Shown in pieces: positions 14,982 to 27,799 of a stretch of 64,000 nt of DNA (its first letter is position 1; each line of letters begins with the position of its first letter). Made by a program: the position numbers and the translations under genes. Origin of the DNA: Amoebophrya sp. A120 (Eukaryota; Sar; Dinophyceae; Syndiniales; Amoebophryaceae). Location: contig CAJINV010000007.1 of the NCBI GenBank assembly GCA_905178155.1, forward strand, positions 1,767,341 to 1,831,340. The letters are read 5' to 3'. The notes beneath the pieces were generated by a model. The model did no database searches. It was not told the DNA's origin and saw only the letters and a list, made by a program, of their open reading frames with translations.

Positions 14982-16120
14982 ATGATCACCAATCGCCAGC
15001 GTGGAAAATCGCGAAAAAGACCGACGACCCGTCTGCCAGGTCTTCACGGCCTTGGCCTTCGGCGTCTTCCTCATCTTGTTCCAGTACAAGAGCGATTAGA
15101 AGTTTCAAAAGTAAAGCTCCTGCCAGCACATCCTTCGCAGATACAAACAGTAGCAATTTCGCCTCCAACACGACAGCAGACCTTGTCACCCAGTTCGAAG
15201 ACGGCACTTTCTTCTCCGACCGGAAAGAAAAGGGCGCACCAAGGTTCACGGTCGAACAAACGGAGTTGAAAACCAAAGACGACGTGGATAAGAAATACGC
15301 CGAAGAGAAGGAAAAACTCGGCAGCACAGAGTCCGACAAACTCGACGACGCGTACAAGATGGCGTTTATCCCCTTCCCCGATAACAACAGCGGCGATAAC
15401 GGGTTGGAACGACCGGAGTTGCTCGCGGAGCAGGAGCGGATTCTCGGTTCCGAAGACCCGGTGACGATTCTGTCCACGAAGAAAAACGACCTGGAATCGG
15501 ACGAAATCGGATTCCGGAATTTGGAGGAAACAGACCCGAACAAACAGCAGCACGCGGCCAGAAGTCTGTTTGAATTGAGGAAGCGGTGGAATCCGGATTT
15601 TCTCCACGGGGATGACAGGGTGATCAAAAAGGTGGAAGCGTCGTACCGGGTGCTGTTCCCGAACGACGAGAATCCGGAGGAGCCGGAGCCGCTGTCGAAA
15701 GAGGAAAAGGACGACTTCCCGGAGATGGAGTGGGCGGACGCGCGGAACGTGCCGCGACGGGGGTTCGTGCCGCCGGAATTCATCGCGGACTTGGAGAAAA
15801 TCGGGAAAAACATCATGCGGGACGTGGAGTCTCTGCAGAAGGAGGCGAAGGAAGCGCTGGACCGGGCGCAGCAGTCCTTCGCGCACCACCGAGACCTGAT
15901 GAAGCGGGGGTTAGGGGGTTACATGACGCCGACGGATTTCGACGACCCAAACGGGGTCACGTCCCCCTACGCGGTGCCGAAACGGTTTTTGCTCCAGGAC
16001 AGCCCGCTGTTTCGGAAGCAGCTGGGGCCGGAGGGGGTGACCACGGGGGCGAAGGACAACGCGGCGGAGGGACAGTGGCAAAATTCGTTCCGGGCGAAAA
16101 GCTACATGGAGATGTTGTAG
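14982..16120 (+). CDS. unknown protein, probable N-terminal membrane anchor; 5' structure unresolved
   Basis: From about 15150 to the TAG at 16118-16120 one frame is clearly coding (high GC3), giving an acidic, soluble-looking protein with no recognised domain and a C-terminus rich in Phe, Pro and Gly. At 15001-15096 the only frame with near-100% GC3 is a different one, encoding a basic stretch then a hydrophobic helix (VFTALAFGVFLILFQYKS) and closing at 15097-15099. A plausible start is ATG 14982 (MITNRQRGKSRK), in yet a third frame. The simplest reading is a short basic tail, a transmembrane anchor, then a lumenal or extracellular region, with one or two small introns or assembly indels between 14999 and 15150. 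One possible intron is GT 15086 to AG about 15128. The uninterrupted alternative is 14795-16120 (441 aa) without the helix. Confidence 0.6.
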
Positions 16121-18083
16121 TGACGCTCGTTCAAGATCGTGCCACAGTTTGTTCGAGCCAAGAAAGTCCTCGAGCGCGTGTGTTATTGACCCTCAGATTC
16201 ACTGATGATGTTGATGTTCAGCTACAGACGCACTTCTTCTCCTGTGCGGTTCACACCTCATACCCAGCAGCCATAAAAGGTCGTCTGTCACCAGAAAACC
16301 AAAATTAAAGCTAATACTTAAATGAAGCGAAAGCTGTGACGAGCTACAACTTCTACTGGTTTTACCAGCGGTAAGTCTAAGTGAACATATTCCAGACATC
16401 AACTGTGTTCTACTTCATAAGTTAAGCGAGTCACTGATGGAGATGGGCGACGTAGTTACTTTATGACCTCCGAGCGAGCGTGAGCGTGTTCCTGGAGCCG
16501 GGCCCGCGTTGGAGTGTGCTTGTGTGTGTTCTAATGTGTTTCAGTTCCACGCCGACGCCCTCCCTGGCCGGCCGAGGCGTGAGGCGGCCCACGCGCCGCC
16601 GGCTCCCACTTTCAGGGTATGCCTTGGAGACTTGCCGCCGCCGAAGACCATTGCAACGGATGTCGATTGGCGCAGCGAAAGCGTTAGCATTTGTCTCACT
16701 CCTGTCGTATACAGGACAAGCAGCTCGCTGATGCTTTCTCTAGCCTAGTAGTTGGGAAGCTAGTGGGCTCGTTTCCTCCGACAGCGGCGTCGCGTCAGGC
16801 GTTGGCCTTTGGCTTTGGAGGCCGGAGCGGAAGCGCTTGGCTGCCGCGGCGGATCATCACCGGGCCACTCTCTTGGTGCAGGGGCGCACAACAGAGAAGG
16901 ACAAGCACCAAGAGGACGCCCGCCGTTCGGTGCCGGAAGCAGTGCAGCCAGTGAGCCGGCGCGCGCCCGCTTTGCTTCGTTTTCGCGCAGCCAGCCCGGT
17001 CCCCCGGCCCTACTGCGCGCCGCATGTGGCGCCCCAGGGCCTGCCGAGCCGCCCGCGCGCGGGCGCGCTGCCTGGCCGCGGGTTTGCTTGGTTCCCCGCC
17101 ATCCGGATGGGGCGCCCGCCCCCGTGCACCCCCGCAATGACTTGGGGGTCGCGCCCCTCTTGCCGCGCGCCCGCACGTGCCCGATCGGCCGCGGCCTTGA
17201 TTCGGATAATTGCTTGGATTTGTGCATGAGGTTGTGGCCCCTTGGTATGGCAGCCCCCCACCCCCGGCGGGCTGGTAAATAATGTGGCCGGCCGCCGCCG
17301 GGCGCATGGGCGCGCGCGGCGGGGCTTGGGCGCGCGCCGTTATGGGCGCCTTCTATCTGTTTCATTTGCGCCCGTCCGCCGGTTGCAGCCGCCTGCCTGA
17401 CAGGCTGCCGCGGGCGTGCTCCGCCCTGCGGCAGTGGCGTAGAAACAAATTGATCTGCTTGTGCCTGCCGCGCTCGGCTACTTGTTGAATCAATTGAAGC
17501 GCCGCACCCATACATACTAGATACCCAGCCCACGCGGCCTAAGGGCCCCACTAATTTCCCGCGAGAATGTGCTATGTGTTCTCGAAGGATGGTTCTTCCT
17601 TGGTCATCGCCCGGCGTTGAGGTCTTTGGTCTTCGGGTATCTCTATTTGTTTCCCCTGGCAACCGCAGTTTTCGCAAGAGAGCCCCCCGTGAGCAGCATC
17701 TTTGGGCTTTTTTATAAGTATAATTTTGTTTGCTAGTTTCATCTGCTCCTGCTGATGTTCCGCATCAGTCTTTGAGTTTGAACATATACTTGGTTGTCTC
17801 GTCGTGTCGTGTCTGCTGCCCTGTTCATCGATAAGCGGCAGAGCTGTTGATGATCATCGGCTTGCGCAGTACTTTATTTTCACGGCAGTGACATTTTCCA
17901 CAGTCACACCTAGAGTTAACAGATATCGCCGCACTTGGCGGGCGTGGTCGTGGCTGATGGATCGCGAGAGATGTGGGTTGTGCCGCGGGGGCAACAGCAA
18001 CACCTGTAAGATAATGCACTTAGAAGTGTGTAAGTTGTCCGCGCAATGGACCATGTGATCAACCTGCAGCCCCCCCTTCTAAT
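16121..18083. other. intergenic region with GC-rich island
   Basis: No credible gene. About 16480-17510 is an unusually GC-rich island (long runs of GCC, GCG and CGC) in which all frames on both strands stay open; this reflects composition, not coding. A short string GCAGCTCGCTGATG at about 16726 recurs in the GC-rich cargo of the element at 33460-36743 (near 33748). After 17560 composition returns to normal and forms the 5' region of the gene at 18084. Confidence 0.5.
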
Positions 18084-21000
18084 ATGACAATGATGACCAC
18101 CGAGCTGCAGGCGGCGCACGAGGAGGTGCGCCGCAAGGCGCAGTCCATCGCGGAGGTGCTTGCGTACGTGACCGAAATGAAACACCGCTACGAGCGGGCC
18201 ATCGATGCACGCGAGGTGGAGCTAAAAACGGAAATCGAATCCCTGGTGCGCCAGGAAAAGGCAGCGGTGTTGGACCGGGAAAAGGGTTTGCTGTTACCGT
18301 TGCTGCCACTATTACAAGAAAAAGTGTTTACGTTTACGGTTTTCCTTTTTTTGGAAAAAAATTTTTTTGTGGCTACTCAGCACTACCAATTTCGATTTTT
18401 TTTTTCTCGCAGCCGCGCAGCGATGCCCTTCGCCCTTTCGGGGCTCTGAATTAGTAAAATTGTCGGGAAGCAGCTCGCGCGCAAGATGCGAAAACTATGA
18501 AGCGCCGCCGTAATATTGCGCCCCTTTAGACCTTGAAAGAGCTGCCCAAGCCCTGTCCGGGCTCCAGGGCAATGGTGGCCGTAAGCAAGTGGCCCAGGGC
18601 CCCAGGCACTGGTGACGAGATCCGCCCCCGAAGGCGTCGTAACGATCGACACCGGAGAGGGACCTGTTTGGGTGAGGGGAAATGGATCATGGCATGCTGT
18701 CTAGAGATGACGTTTACGGTTTTTTAGGGTAGAGGAGAAATCCGAGGAAAAAAGCATCAATTTGGTACCATTTCGAGGCCAAAAATTGCAAATCCCAGAA
18801 AAACCGCAAACACCTTACCTAGACTGCGCGCTATGATCCATTTCCCTCCAGTCAAACTGGGGCAAGCACGCGAGCACACTTTTTGGACAGGGAAATCGAG
18901 CATAGCGTGCTGCCTAGAGAGCATGTTTACGGTTTTTGGGGTCGATTTCATACAAAGCAGCACGTTTTCGGAGGGATGGATCGATCATACCATCGTGGTT
19001 AGGTAACATGTTTACGGTTTTTTGGGTGCCGGCAAATTTTGGGCTTTTTGGTACCCAAAATTTGCCAATTTCCCACATCCTCAAAAATGCGACTTTTTCT
19101 CCAGTCATGGGGAAAATTTGGCTAGAAGTTCCAAAAGTTCCGAGATGGAAGTTAGGAAGGCCGCACAGCGATAAAGTGGTGGTGAGGCCATGCAGATGCC
19201 AGCTCTTAGACTCACAAGTCCGAGCCACAGCCACTCCTCGGGGCTGGACCGTCCTGACCCGGGTCCAATAGCCGACGTTGAGGGAAAGGCACAGCATCAG
19301 GTGGCTCCGGTGGGCGACATTCCGCGTCGCCATACCTTGCGCACTGGCTAGATCCAACCCAGTGAGCTACTGCAGAGTCCCGCAATAGCTAACAGAGTCA
19401 ACGAGCCAATTTGAATGTGTAAAAAATGCCCCCAATGCACAGCCAAAAAATTTTTAATCCAAAAAACGACAAACCGTAAACGTAAACACTTTTTCTTTCG
19501 ATAGCCACAAAAGTCCAGATGTGCGGCGGCGTTGGTGGAAATTGAAAAGTTGCTGCACAAGGTAAAAAGATTGGTTTGGTCGTTTAGTTTTAGGGCTTCG
19601 TGTGTTCATCTTGAAAGTGCTACCCCTGCTCATCAATGAATGTGTTTGTCATAGTTTTTCTCTATTCGTCGATAATTATCAGCGGCGAGAGAGCAATTCG
19701 TGAGGCCGCGGCAACTACAAACACCAACTGTTAGGTCCACGCCGCCGAAGCGGGCACTCCGTCTCTTCATCCCGCAGACAAGGCGCAACTCGCGGACGAA
19801 GTGAAAGCGACGCTAAAAGCAACCGAACCGACCCGACGGGGAACGGACCTGGCACAGCTCCCCGTCGACGACCTGGTGTCGCAGTGGGAAAAAATCCCGT
19901 CCTGGCGCGTTGTCGTTGCCCCGCCGGAACGGGAAGTAATCATGCCGACCTACTACAAGTCAAGGATGCTGCAGCAGCAGAGAAAGGGAACCCAGCAACT
20001 CTACCAGCGGCCGCTTTCTTCGAAAGCGCGGAAGCACAAAAGAGACCCGAATGTTGACGGCAGGGCGGCTTACTCGGAGCAAGGCGGCGCGTGGGTGTAT
20101 GAAGACTTGCTGCACGCGCAAAAGCAGGATGAGAGGGGAAACGCAAATGAGGTTTTTGACCATGAGTTTGAGTCTGGTTCTGCACAGCTCCTTCACGGCG
20201 ATCCGTACGAAGGGACAAGTGCGGGCCTGCTACATACAAGCTTGACAGCGAAACGCCCGGCGCATGCTGGTGGTGGCAAATCATCCTCGAAGAAGCAGGT
20301 GCGGGGGCAGGAGCACTACGAAGTAGGCCCCAGCGATAGTACAATATCGCGACCCCAGCCCGACAGATCAGGAAGAAGTGGCGCAGCACCATCCTCTTCA
20401 CATCAGCAGTACACGAGTATGGAGCACCAGGTACATGATCACCGATTTCAGCCGCCCACTCGGCGTGGAGGTGGTGAATCCAGTGGGCGTGCGCTTTCTT
20501 CTTCCGCTAGATTTGTATCCGAGGGGGCACAGCGACAGCACGAGCACCAACATTCTCAAGGACCAGGCGGTGTTCCAAAGGCGCGCAGCGCGTGGGAAAG
20601 AACATCAGAGGCAAGAAGCAGGCCGAATAAGCACAACAAATACAGCAGCAACATCAGCGCCAGCGGAAAGTACCCCGGACTTGCTGCTCAGCATCCACTT
20701 CCGGGCAAATCCCTACACGACCAGCAACTTCTTTTGCGCGACCAATCGATCTCCAGCTTGCGACCGCAGAGTTCCAAAGCGCGGAAACACAAGCGGGTGT
20801 TTCTGCGTCCGGCGGAAGTGGAGGAGGATCAATTTGTGTTTTACGACAATGCCGTGGAGGAGGATCAGTTTCGGGGGAGGAATTTACTGGTCAGCAGGAC
20901 CGGACCGTTGGAGCTCGCGGACATCGACATCAGTGACGATGAGAGTGACGACGAGGATGGGTCGGTATTGTCGGGGGGAAAGGAAGATTTCCTGGTGAAA

Positions 21001-23480
21001 GGTATAGAGTTTGTGTTTGATACTTCGCTTCTGATTAATATACCGATAGCAGAGCAGCTGTGTAGTACAAGAAGAAGAACGATGATTGATGCGGATGCGG
21101 GAGTTGTCACATCTCGCCTGCGCGAAAATTTCCGAGAGTCAGCCATGTGGAGTGGGAAAAGTAGTAACACTAACCAGGGAAAATATAATTATGAACAGGT
21201 GGCTCCAATGTTCCCGTGCTTGCTCCGCCATCCGAAGACGATGCGAGTGTGGATCCAGGCAGAACAGATTTTCCTAGTGGTAGGGGCGCAGGCGCTCCTG
21301 CAGACGCAGTACTAAAGCAGCGCACCGTTTCGAGTGTAGTACCACCTTCACAAGACGCAACGCCTTTAGCCGCGCCCGCAACAGACACTGTCGCGGAAAG
21401 CTATGCACGGGAGTCGGAGAGGAAAGTTCGAGAGTTCTTTCTGAACAAACAGCAGGAAAAGAAGTCAAGGGGCCCGGAAAGTAGAGCGGATGGTGGCGGT
21501 GAGCATGACAAAACTGCTCCGATTTCGTCTTCCAGTAGCAATGCTGACGCGGACTTTGTCCACGTCTCTGCAGTTGAGGAGGAGGGCGGTGGGGGCGGAC
21601 GCGACGAGAAAGTAGACTCAGACCTCGCACCAGAGCAAAACACGTTTGTCAGCGCGACCTCTCCGACAGCGAACGCGTCGGAGCAAGCAGCGAAGACATC
21701 AGCTGTGCCTCCAGAACCTCCCGAAACTACCTCGAAACAAAACTACGAACGCGCGTCATCATCTTTTTGGAAAACTACAGCTGATCAGGATGAAACCGAT
21801 GACCCGGCGCCCGCGGAGAAGATTCGAAAGCGGAAAAGCCCTCGCAGATCGCCACACCGTGCGCATGACAAGGCCGCCACCAAGGAAGATGCTAGTAGGG
21901 AAAAACCTGAAACCAGACAAAACATTGAGCGTCTCGATTTTTCCTACAACGAAGACCTTGACTATTCCGCGCCGGACAAGGTTGAGAGCTTACTCGCGGA
22001 AGTGGATTCCGCGCTGCAGCAGAGCAACGCCAATGCGTCCTTTATCTCCGCCGTGTCGATGAAATTTTCCCCGAAAAGGCGGAATCAGAGTGCGGAAGAT
22101 TTCCGTGCGTCCGCGGAGGACATCATTGCGCAGATACGGGCTGGTATAGACCTGTTCTTTTGTTCGGATGCTAGTCATTAGTATTGAGACGAGTGAATGT
22201 GAAATAATGACCACGCTTCTCATAACTAGACGCGCGTAGAATTATGGTGAAAATTAAAATTTATGTTGCAGATGATGTATCAGTATTACCCTTCACTTTC
22301 ACAACAACTTCTCAAAACTTCAGGCCATAACCCGTCCGACGGTCAAGCACAAGATCCGGGCCACCTCCCCCCGGCGGAGCAAGTAGATCGTCAGCAGTCC
22401 AAGGACGACGATTTCATTATCTATGACGACGAGGACGATTCTTCTGAGGGCGTGGACCAACAGGACGTGGAAATCAGAAACCACCTCGAAGAGTACTACC
22501 AACGGCACCCGGGCCGGAGAAGACCGACCACGTCGAGAACGCCGGTGACTGGTACAACTTCTGGGAGTGGAGTGGTTATGTCGGCGCCGGCCACCGCGCA
22601 CCCGGAGTCAAGGGCTGTGAAGGAAAAAGATTTATTGGCTTCTGGTGGAACAAGCTACCTTGTTGAAGATTCGCGAGGACGAGGAGGTGGTGGAGCGCGT
22701 AAGTACCAACACCAAGTCGTAGAGCCTGCTGCGACCACCTCTCGCACTGCTCCTCTGGGTCAACAGCATTTGTTCTATCCCAGCGCCACGAACAGTTCTA
22801 CTGCCGCAGGTGCTGTCCATTCCGGACCCGGACGGTCCCAAGCGCAAGGCGTGTCCTCCTCTTCACCGCAGGCACAGCCCACTACTTCTGCAGCGAACCA
22901 TTCGACGACGCGGTACCAGGCCAAGCCCCTCGCTGGTCATTCGTACTTCGGAACCGCAAATACAACGAGCACAATGCCAGCGTCCTCCTCCACCACCAGC
23001 CCTCGACCGCTGCAGGTCCAATCCTCCTCAAGACCGGGGCCGGCAGCTTCTTCCTATGAGAACTCTCGGACTCTGCAAGCCGTCCCCGGCGAGCAGAATT
23101 TCGAAATCAAACCGACTTTCAACTGCTACGTGCCTGGGAAGGAGATGCCCGGGCTGCCGCCGGTCCTCCAGGTCGCCGTGAATCTGACGAAGAACAAGCA
23201 GAACAGTGTAGGCGAGGTGATTCAGGCGTTGAAGGAACAGCACTACGCGCTTTTGGCGTCCGGGACAAATTTAAATTCGGGCTGCAATGGTGGTGGTGGT
23301 AACTCGAGTTCGAAAAAGAAATCCTCCTCGTTGCAGCTTACGCTTTGCCTCCGAACCCACGAATCCGGCACGCCGATCTGGTTGTGCGATTCAGAAGTGG
23401 TGCAAGACGTTTTGCGCGAATGGAAGCCGGTGTCGGATCCTGGGGTGGATTGGCCGAGGCTTTACTTGCAGCCAATTTGA
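18084..23480 (+). CDS. unknown 1215-aa protein with N-terminal coiled coil and long disordered middle
   Basis: Exons 18084-18309, 19509-19561, 19735-21001, 21199-22143 and 22324-23480 join in frame. Introns 2-4 are GT-AG; intron 1 is a 1.2-kb introner. The first 95 residues form a charged helix (AHEEVRRKAQSIAEVL onward, continuing in exon 2 as CAAALVEIEKLLHK). The middle is Ser/Gln/Arg-rich and disordered, with the motif SSKARKHKR occurring twice (about 20008 and 20773) and an acidic cluster near 20925. The last about 130 residues look folded (EIKPTFNCYVPGK to RLYLQPI) but match no family I recognise. The exon 3/4 join is needed because two overlapping frames (ending 21315 and opening before 21216) are otherwise unexplained. 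Function unknown. Confidence 0.8.
18310..19503. mobile_element. large introner IE-3 (1.19 kb)
   Basis: The element begins TATTACAAGAAAAAGTG and ends CTTTCGATA. Inverted repeats of about 35 bp include GTGTTTACGTTTACGG. Target duplication GCCAC lies at 18305-18309 and 19504-19508. Excision with one copy joins CCA C|AA AAG and keeps the frame of the surrounding gene. The tip resembles IE-1 at 1223. The interior holds four copies of a roughly 48-bp unit, listed separately. No coding sequence was recognised inside. Confidence 0.88.
18676..19023. repeat. four copies of a 48-bp unit inside IE-3, one inverted
   Basis: Each copy starts near GGGAAATGGATCAT, passes a variable TCTAG or TTAGG core and ends GTTTACGGTTTTT. 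Copies lie at about 18676-18725, 18890-18937 and 18970-19023 on the + strand, and at about 18798-18846 inverted. The end of the unit matches the inner part of the element's terminal repeat (TTTACGGTTTT). Divergence is visible, so they are not very recent duplicates. Confidence 0.75.
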
Positions 23481-24529
23481 GTTCCTGGAGGAAAGATTGG
23501 GGCGGTCAGACTCTTTGACGTTACAATTCGTGACCGAGGATATTGATATCCCAGGCTCAGGCAAACATTGACTAACATTTAAACATAAACTTAAGCTAGT
23601 TTCGATGTCTTTTACGATTCACGCAGCACATGCAGCTTTGCTGCGTGCTTCTACGCGTTTGGTTTCTTTCTGAAAATAGTTCAGTGTTGTGGTTTCTTTT
23701 TCAAGATGAAGAGTGGAGTATCAATATCTCACAAAAAGAAAAAGGATCTACACCAGACCCAGAGGCGCGTCGCTTCCTACTACGTCGCGGCCTCTATCTG
23801 TTCTCAAAGCGAAATTATTTTTCATCGTGCGAAGTTTAAGTTTTGTATTGCTGTCACGTGTATTTGGAACTACAACTACCACGAGAGGCGTGTTGTCGCG
23901 TAGACTCACACGCGACGATAAAGACCAAGAAACTGAAACAGGTCCGGGAGGAGGAGCAACAGAGAGATGAGGATCACAGCTCAGTCAGAAGAAGCAGCGG
24001 AGGTCTACTCAAGTTACGCAACCGTAAGGAGATAAACCACCACGGAAGATCAAGCCATTGTATATGCTGAGGATAAAGAATAAGAATTGCGAAAGACCAC
24101 ACGAGATCTTTTGAGATATTTCGGCAAGCTCTGTCGATTGCTTATTTCAAGGGAAGAGCAAGAGCGGCGCAAAAGAGACATCAAACACCAGCAGAGCACG
24201 CAGCTCGAGCTTCTCCGACTCGTCCGGTTTCTGGTCCCCTGCATGAGAGCCCCCCTGTCCTGAGTTCTTGCAGGTTTTGTTTCGCGTCTGCGTGAGGCAG
24301 TCGAGGAGGAACTGGACGACTCTGGGCTAGTACCACCACGGGGCTGTTTCATCTAGCTGCTCTCGTTCTTCACGATCAGCTACTACAGTAGGCAGGGACC
24401 GTAGAGAGCAGTACACGAGCGCTCCTCCGGTGCATTCGACGACCGAGGAAGATCATTCAGTTTCGGCACCGCTCGGCTGACACTGTTGTAGCGTTACAGT
24501 TACTTACTTCCCGTTCGCGGACAGTCAAA
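23481..24529. other. intergenic region, no gene seen
   Basis: About 1 kb with only short frames on both strands. Nothing with codon bias or a domain was seen. The final about 100 bases are the leader of the Tctex1 gene. Confidence 0.5.
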
Positions 24530-25194
24530 ATGCAGAAGCAGGCGGTAGAAAACAGCTACGTGCTCGCGCCGGAGTACAAAAACAAATTTAGGCAACCAAC
24601 GGTCAAGGAGATACTGAAGGAGATTTTGAACGACAAGCTGCAAGGGGTCACCTACCACGCAGAAGGGTCAAATGTGCTGGCGAAGCAGGTATGATAAGGT
24701 CATGTGTGCTGTAGCATACATCACAGATTGCAGGTCCCGATTTTTTTACTAGCGTAGAGAAATAGCAGAGAAAGCTGTTCCTGTAGTGCTGATGAATTAT
24801 AGAAAACCAAACAATCCAACACCAGGTGGCAGACGAGATAAAAGAACGACTAAGAGACGAACAGCAGGCACAGCGATTGGATTCACGATACAAAATCGTT
24901 ACACAGGTAATTACACCACTCAAACACAAACCTATGGTTATGATTTGCATCCACGATAATGCAATGGCAATTCATGTTTATTTGTTGTGCTTTTGCTTCA
25001 TATCTTCTTCACACTTCTTCTTGGGACTTCAACAACCACATCACGAGGTATTTATCCTGGAGCAGCGAGGGCAGGGTGTGCGGATCGGCCACCGGGCTTT
25101 CTGGGATGAAGAGACGGACTCTTTCGCAACGGAGAGTTTTTCAAACGATCACATCTTCTGCGTCGCCACCGCCTACGGAATCTACTTTTACTAG
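24530..25194 (+). CDS. Tctex1-family dynein light chain
   Basis: Exons 24530-24688, 24826-24906 and 25048-25194 (both introns GT-AG, phase 0) give 128 aa, the usual size for the family. Diagnostic segments are FRQPTVKEILKEILNDKL, VADEIKERL, SRYKIVTQ, LEQRGQGVRIGHRAFWDEE, ATESFSND and the C-terminal FCVATAYGIYFY, all typical of Tctex1 domain proteins of the TCTEX1D/DYNLT2 subgroup. Such proteins dimerise and bind dynein intermediate chains in cytoplasmic, intraflagellar-transport or axonemal dyneins. The match favours the ciliary TCTEX1D-like subgroup over DYNLT1, but this is a judgement from memory of the family. It fits an organism with flagellated stages. Confidence 0.93.
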
Positions 25195-27799
25195 AGGAAG
25201 GACTGGCTGTGGTTGTACAGTACGAGCGCTCTCGATGTCTGCGGAAGGGGGAAGATAACTGCTCAGAAGTAGTCGCACGTGACTCGCATACTTCCGATAG
25301 GCTGTCGATCAAAAATGTGAACAATTCAATCATAAGCGTGGTTTTTATTGAAGACCATTGATCTGAGCTTTAAGTTTAAGTTTAACTAACTTCAAAGAAT
25401 TGTGCAGCTGCCAAAGTGCCAAACGATCAGAAAAAAATACGCAGAGAAAAAGCAGCTGCAGTGCGCATGCGTTTGCGTTTGCCATGAGTAGATATTTCAA
25501 TAAAAGGTCGGATGTCTAGTGGCGGCGACTGCGATGCTCTCCATTGTTTGGATGTTGTTCATGTTTCGCGGCGTGTTGCTATTTTTGTTGGCTCTTGCTA
25601 TAGATTATCACGCCCTGCGCCCGCCCCGTCATCTTTCTCCGCCTGGCAGGCGCGTGCGCGCAGGGGGAGCCGACACAGACGCGGACGGAGAACGCAGCCA
25701 CGCGGGCAAGACAGACACAGCCACGCGCCCGAGAGGCAGGGGCCAGCAAGCCGACGCAGACGCGCGCGCGCTGCCACCAAGGAGGGGGCGGGCGCGTCAG
25801 TTCGGCGCCCTCGGGGAAAAAAAAAACGCAGCGGCGCCGGAGCTTCAGAACGCGCGCGCGTGCCGTCTGTCTCTGTGGGTGCGGGCCAGCTGCGTAGTTC
25901 CGGAGCCATTGGACGCCCGCGCTTTCGCCCTGGCCTATTGCCGGCCGGTAGCCGCGCTACAGATTACGTCTGCCCCATCGGCGAGCTCTCTGCCGCCGCT
26001 AAGGCCGCGGCGAAGGATGCCCGCGCCAAGGGGCGCGGCGCTGCCTGGCCCTTCCCGCGGAAAAAGCGCGAGGAGTTGCGAAACACGCGCAGGCGGCCGG
26101 ATGTCGCCGCCCGCGAAGCAGAGGCCGCCGGTCGGGTGGAGAGGTGCGCTGGCCGCCTACCGTGTGGGGGCCCTTCCTCCCTGTCCTTGCCGCGGGCGGT
26201 TTTGTGGTTGGGCCGGAGGAAGCGGCCGGGGGGGCGGCCATAGATATTGGGCCAGTTTGCCCAAATCAAAATAAGGCTCACTCTAGTCCCGATCTGTAAT
26301 CGAAGTCATAGTGTGAAGATCGCGTGCGATGTCTGTGGTCCGATTTAGAGCAAATTTCTGAACAGTTTGAGCGGGAATCTTTACCCCCTTACAGGCTGGG
26401 GCGCTAGTACCGCTAGCGATTGACTGCAAAACGAGACGCCCGCGGAGAGAAGTGGCCCGCTATGAATTGCGAAAGCGCCGCGCGCGGGAGGTCAGCTCCG
26501 ACACTCTGGCGCTGGACATTAAGGAGCTTGCTGGAGAAGGGGCGGGCTGCGAAGGCGGGGCGAGCGCGCCCCCATAAGCAGCCTGCGGCGGCTCCAGGCG
26601 CAAAGGGCATAGCGAGAATCTACCTGGTTCGGGGCGGGGTTCCGGTGGCGCCGTTGTTTTCTATGAAAGAAAGGAAGCGACGACCGGCAAAATCGGAGCG
26701 CTCTGCCGCGTCGTGGTGCTTGCCGCTTCCAGCCGAATGGCCCTTCCAGGGGCGCGGCGTGATCTACCCGCAACGCGCCCTGCATGTACATGGCCCAGCT
26801 GTGTGATGAGACGCAGAAACGGGAAGAGCCGACGGCCTTCGGTGGTCACTGTCCTGAGTAGGGGCGCCGCCTTCTTGGCCGGCCCCGCGGGGCTGCCTGC
26901 CTTTGGGAGGGGGGAAAGCCACCAAGGGCCCCACGGTGGGCCAGGCCACCCAGCACGCCCCGCGGCGCGGCAGGCGCAAAAACGTGCGCCAGTGGGGGGG
27001 GGGGGTGGGTGGCTTGCGGAATTTGGCGCGCCGGCCAATCTAGCAAGCTAGCTCGCTGCCCGCCGGGGGGGCGGGCAGCGCCTGCGCCACTGGTTGGCTT
27101 TTGGTCGGCAGGTTTGCGGCTTCCTGGGGTTGTGGCACGGCTTGCAGCTGCCCGCAGGGGGGCTTGGGCCATTTGTTGGCCCGCCATTGTGGCAGTTGTT
27201 GTTACAGGAGGTGTGTGCGTTTTGCTTTGGGGCGTGCAACCTGGGTCGCTGCCACCATGCCGCGCCAACAGGTAGGGCCCATTAGCGCGGCGCCGCCGAG
27301 CGGCCGGGCCGCGTCGGTCCGCGGCCGCCCCCCGGGCGTATTAATTGGCTTGCCAAGGATGCCAGCGCGCCGGGTCAACGCGGTCGCTTGCTAGCGCGCA
27401 TGGCATAGAGACATAGTTCCTTCAGCCGGTTGGTCGTGTGCGACGCCTCCTCGACTTATGGGTATGCACACCGCAGCGGCTCGCCTGGCTCCTGAGCTTG
27501 CGACCCCTTCTGGCATGAAGAGTGCTCGTTTTCTGTGGCAGGCGTGTTCTTACGAGGCAGCGTTGGCCGCTCTATTCCTGTGCCTGCCGTGCCGTTGCCG
27601 AGTGTCGTATGCGAGAAAGTTGGCTCTGCAGCAGGATCCTCAGACTTCCTCTCTGCTCCCTGGAGGTCACCACGGTCCTCGCGCGTTGATCTTAGTCTTA
27701 CTTTTCATTTTCCACGACTCGACGCCTGCTTCATTAATTAGGTATAAGTTTGCTTTGTTCGATAAGTTGAATATTAGCTCAAGGAAAAACTACAAAAAG
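25195..27799. other. intergenic region with large GC-rich island
   Basis: About 25600-27400 is extremely GC-rich with overlapping open frames on both strands (for example 25512-26243 and 25519-26274 forward, 25964-26281 reverse). Their products are Arg/Ala/Gly/Pro-rich and show no domain, so they are read as compositional artefacts. A more ordinary stretch at about 26270-26400 splits the island in two. No terminal inverted repeats were found at its edges by eye. The last 400 bases are the leader of the gene at 27800. Confidence 0.5.

Noticed and set aside
25512-26274. Two overlapping 240-250-codon forward frames in a GC-rich island
   Set aside because: Both frames plus reverse frames are open over the same DNA and encode Arg/Ala/Pro-rich sequence; this is expected from composition with few A/T stops.
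27458-27799. Upstream start for the signal-peptide protein
   Set aside because: It would place the clear signal peptide internally; the tandem ATG at 27800 sits directly before it.
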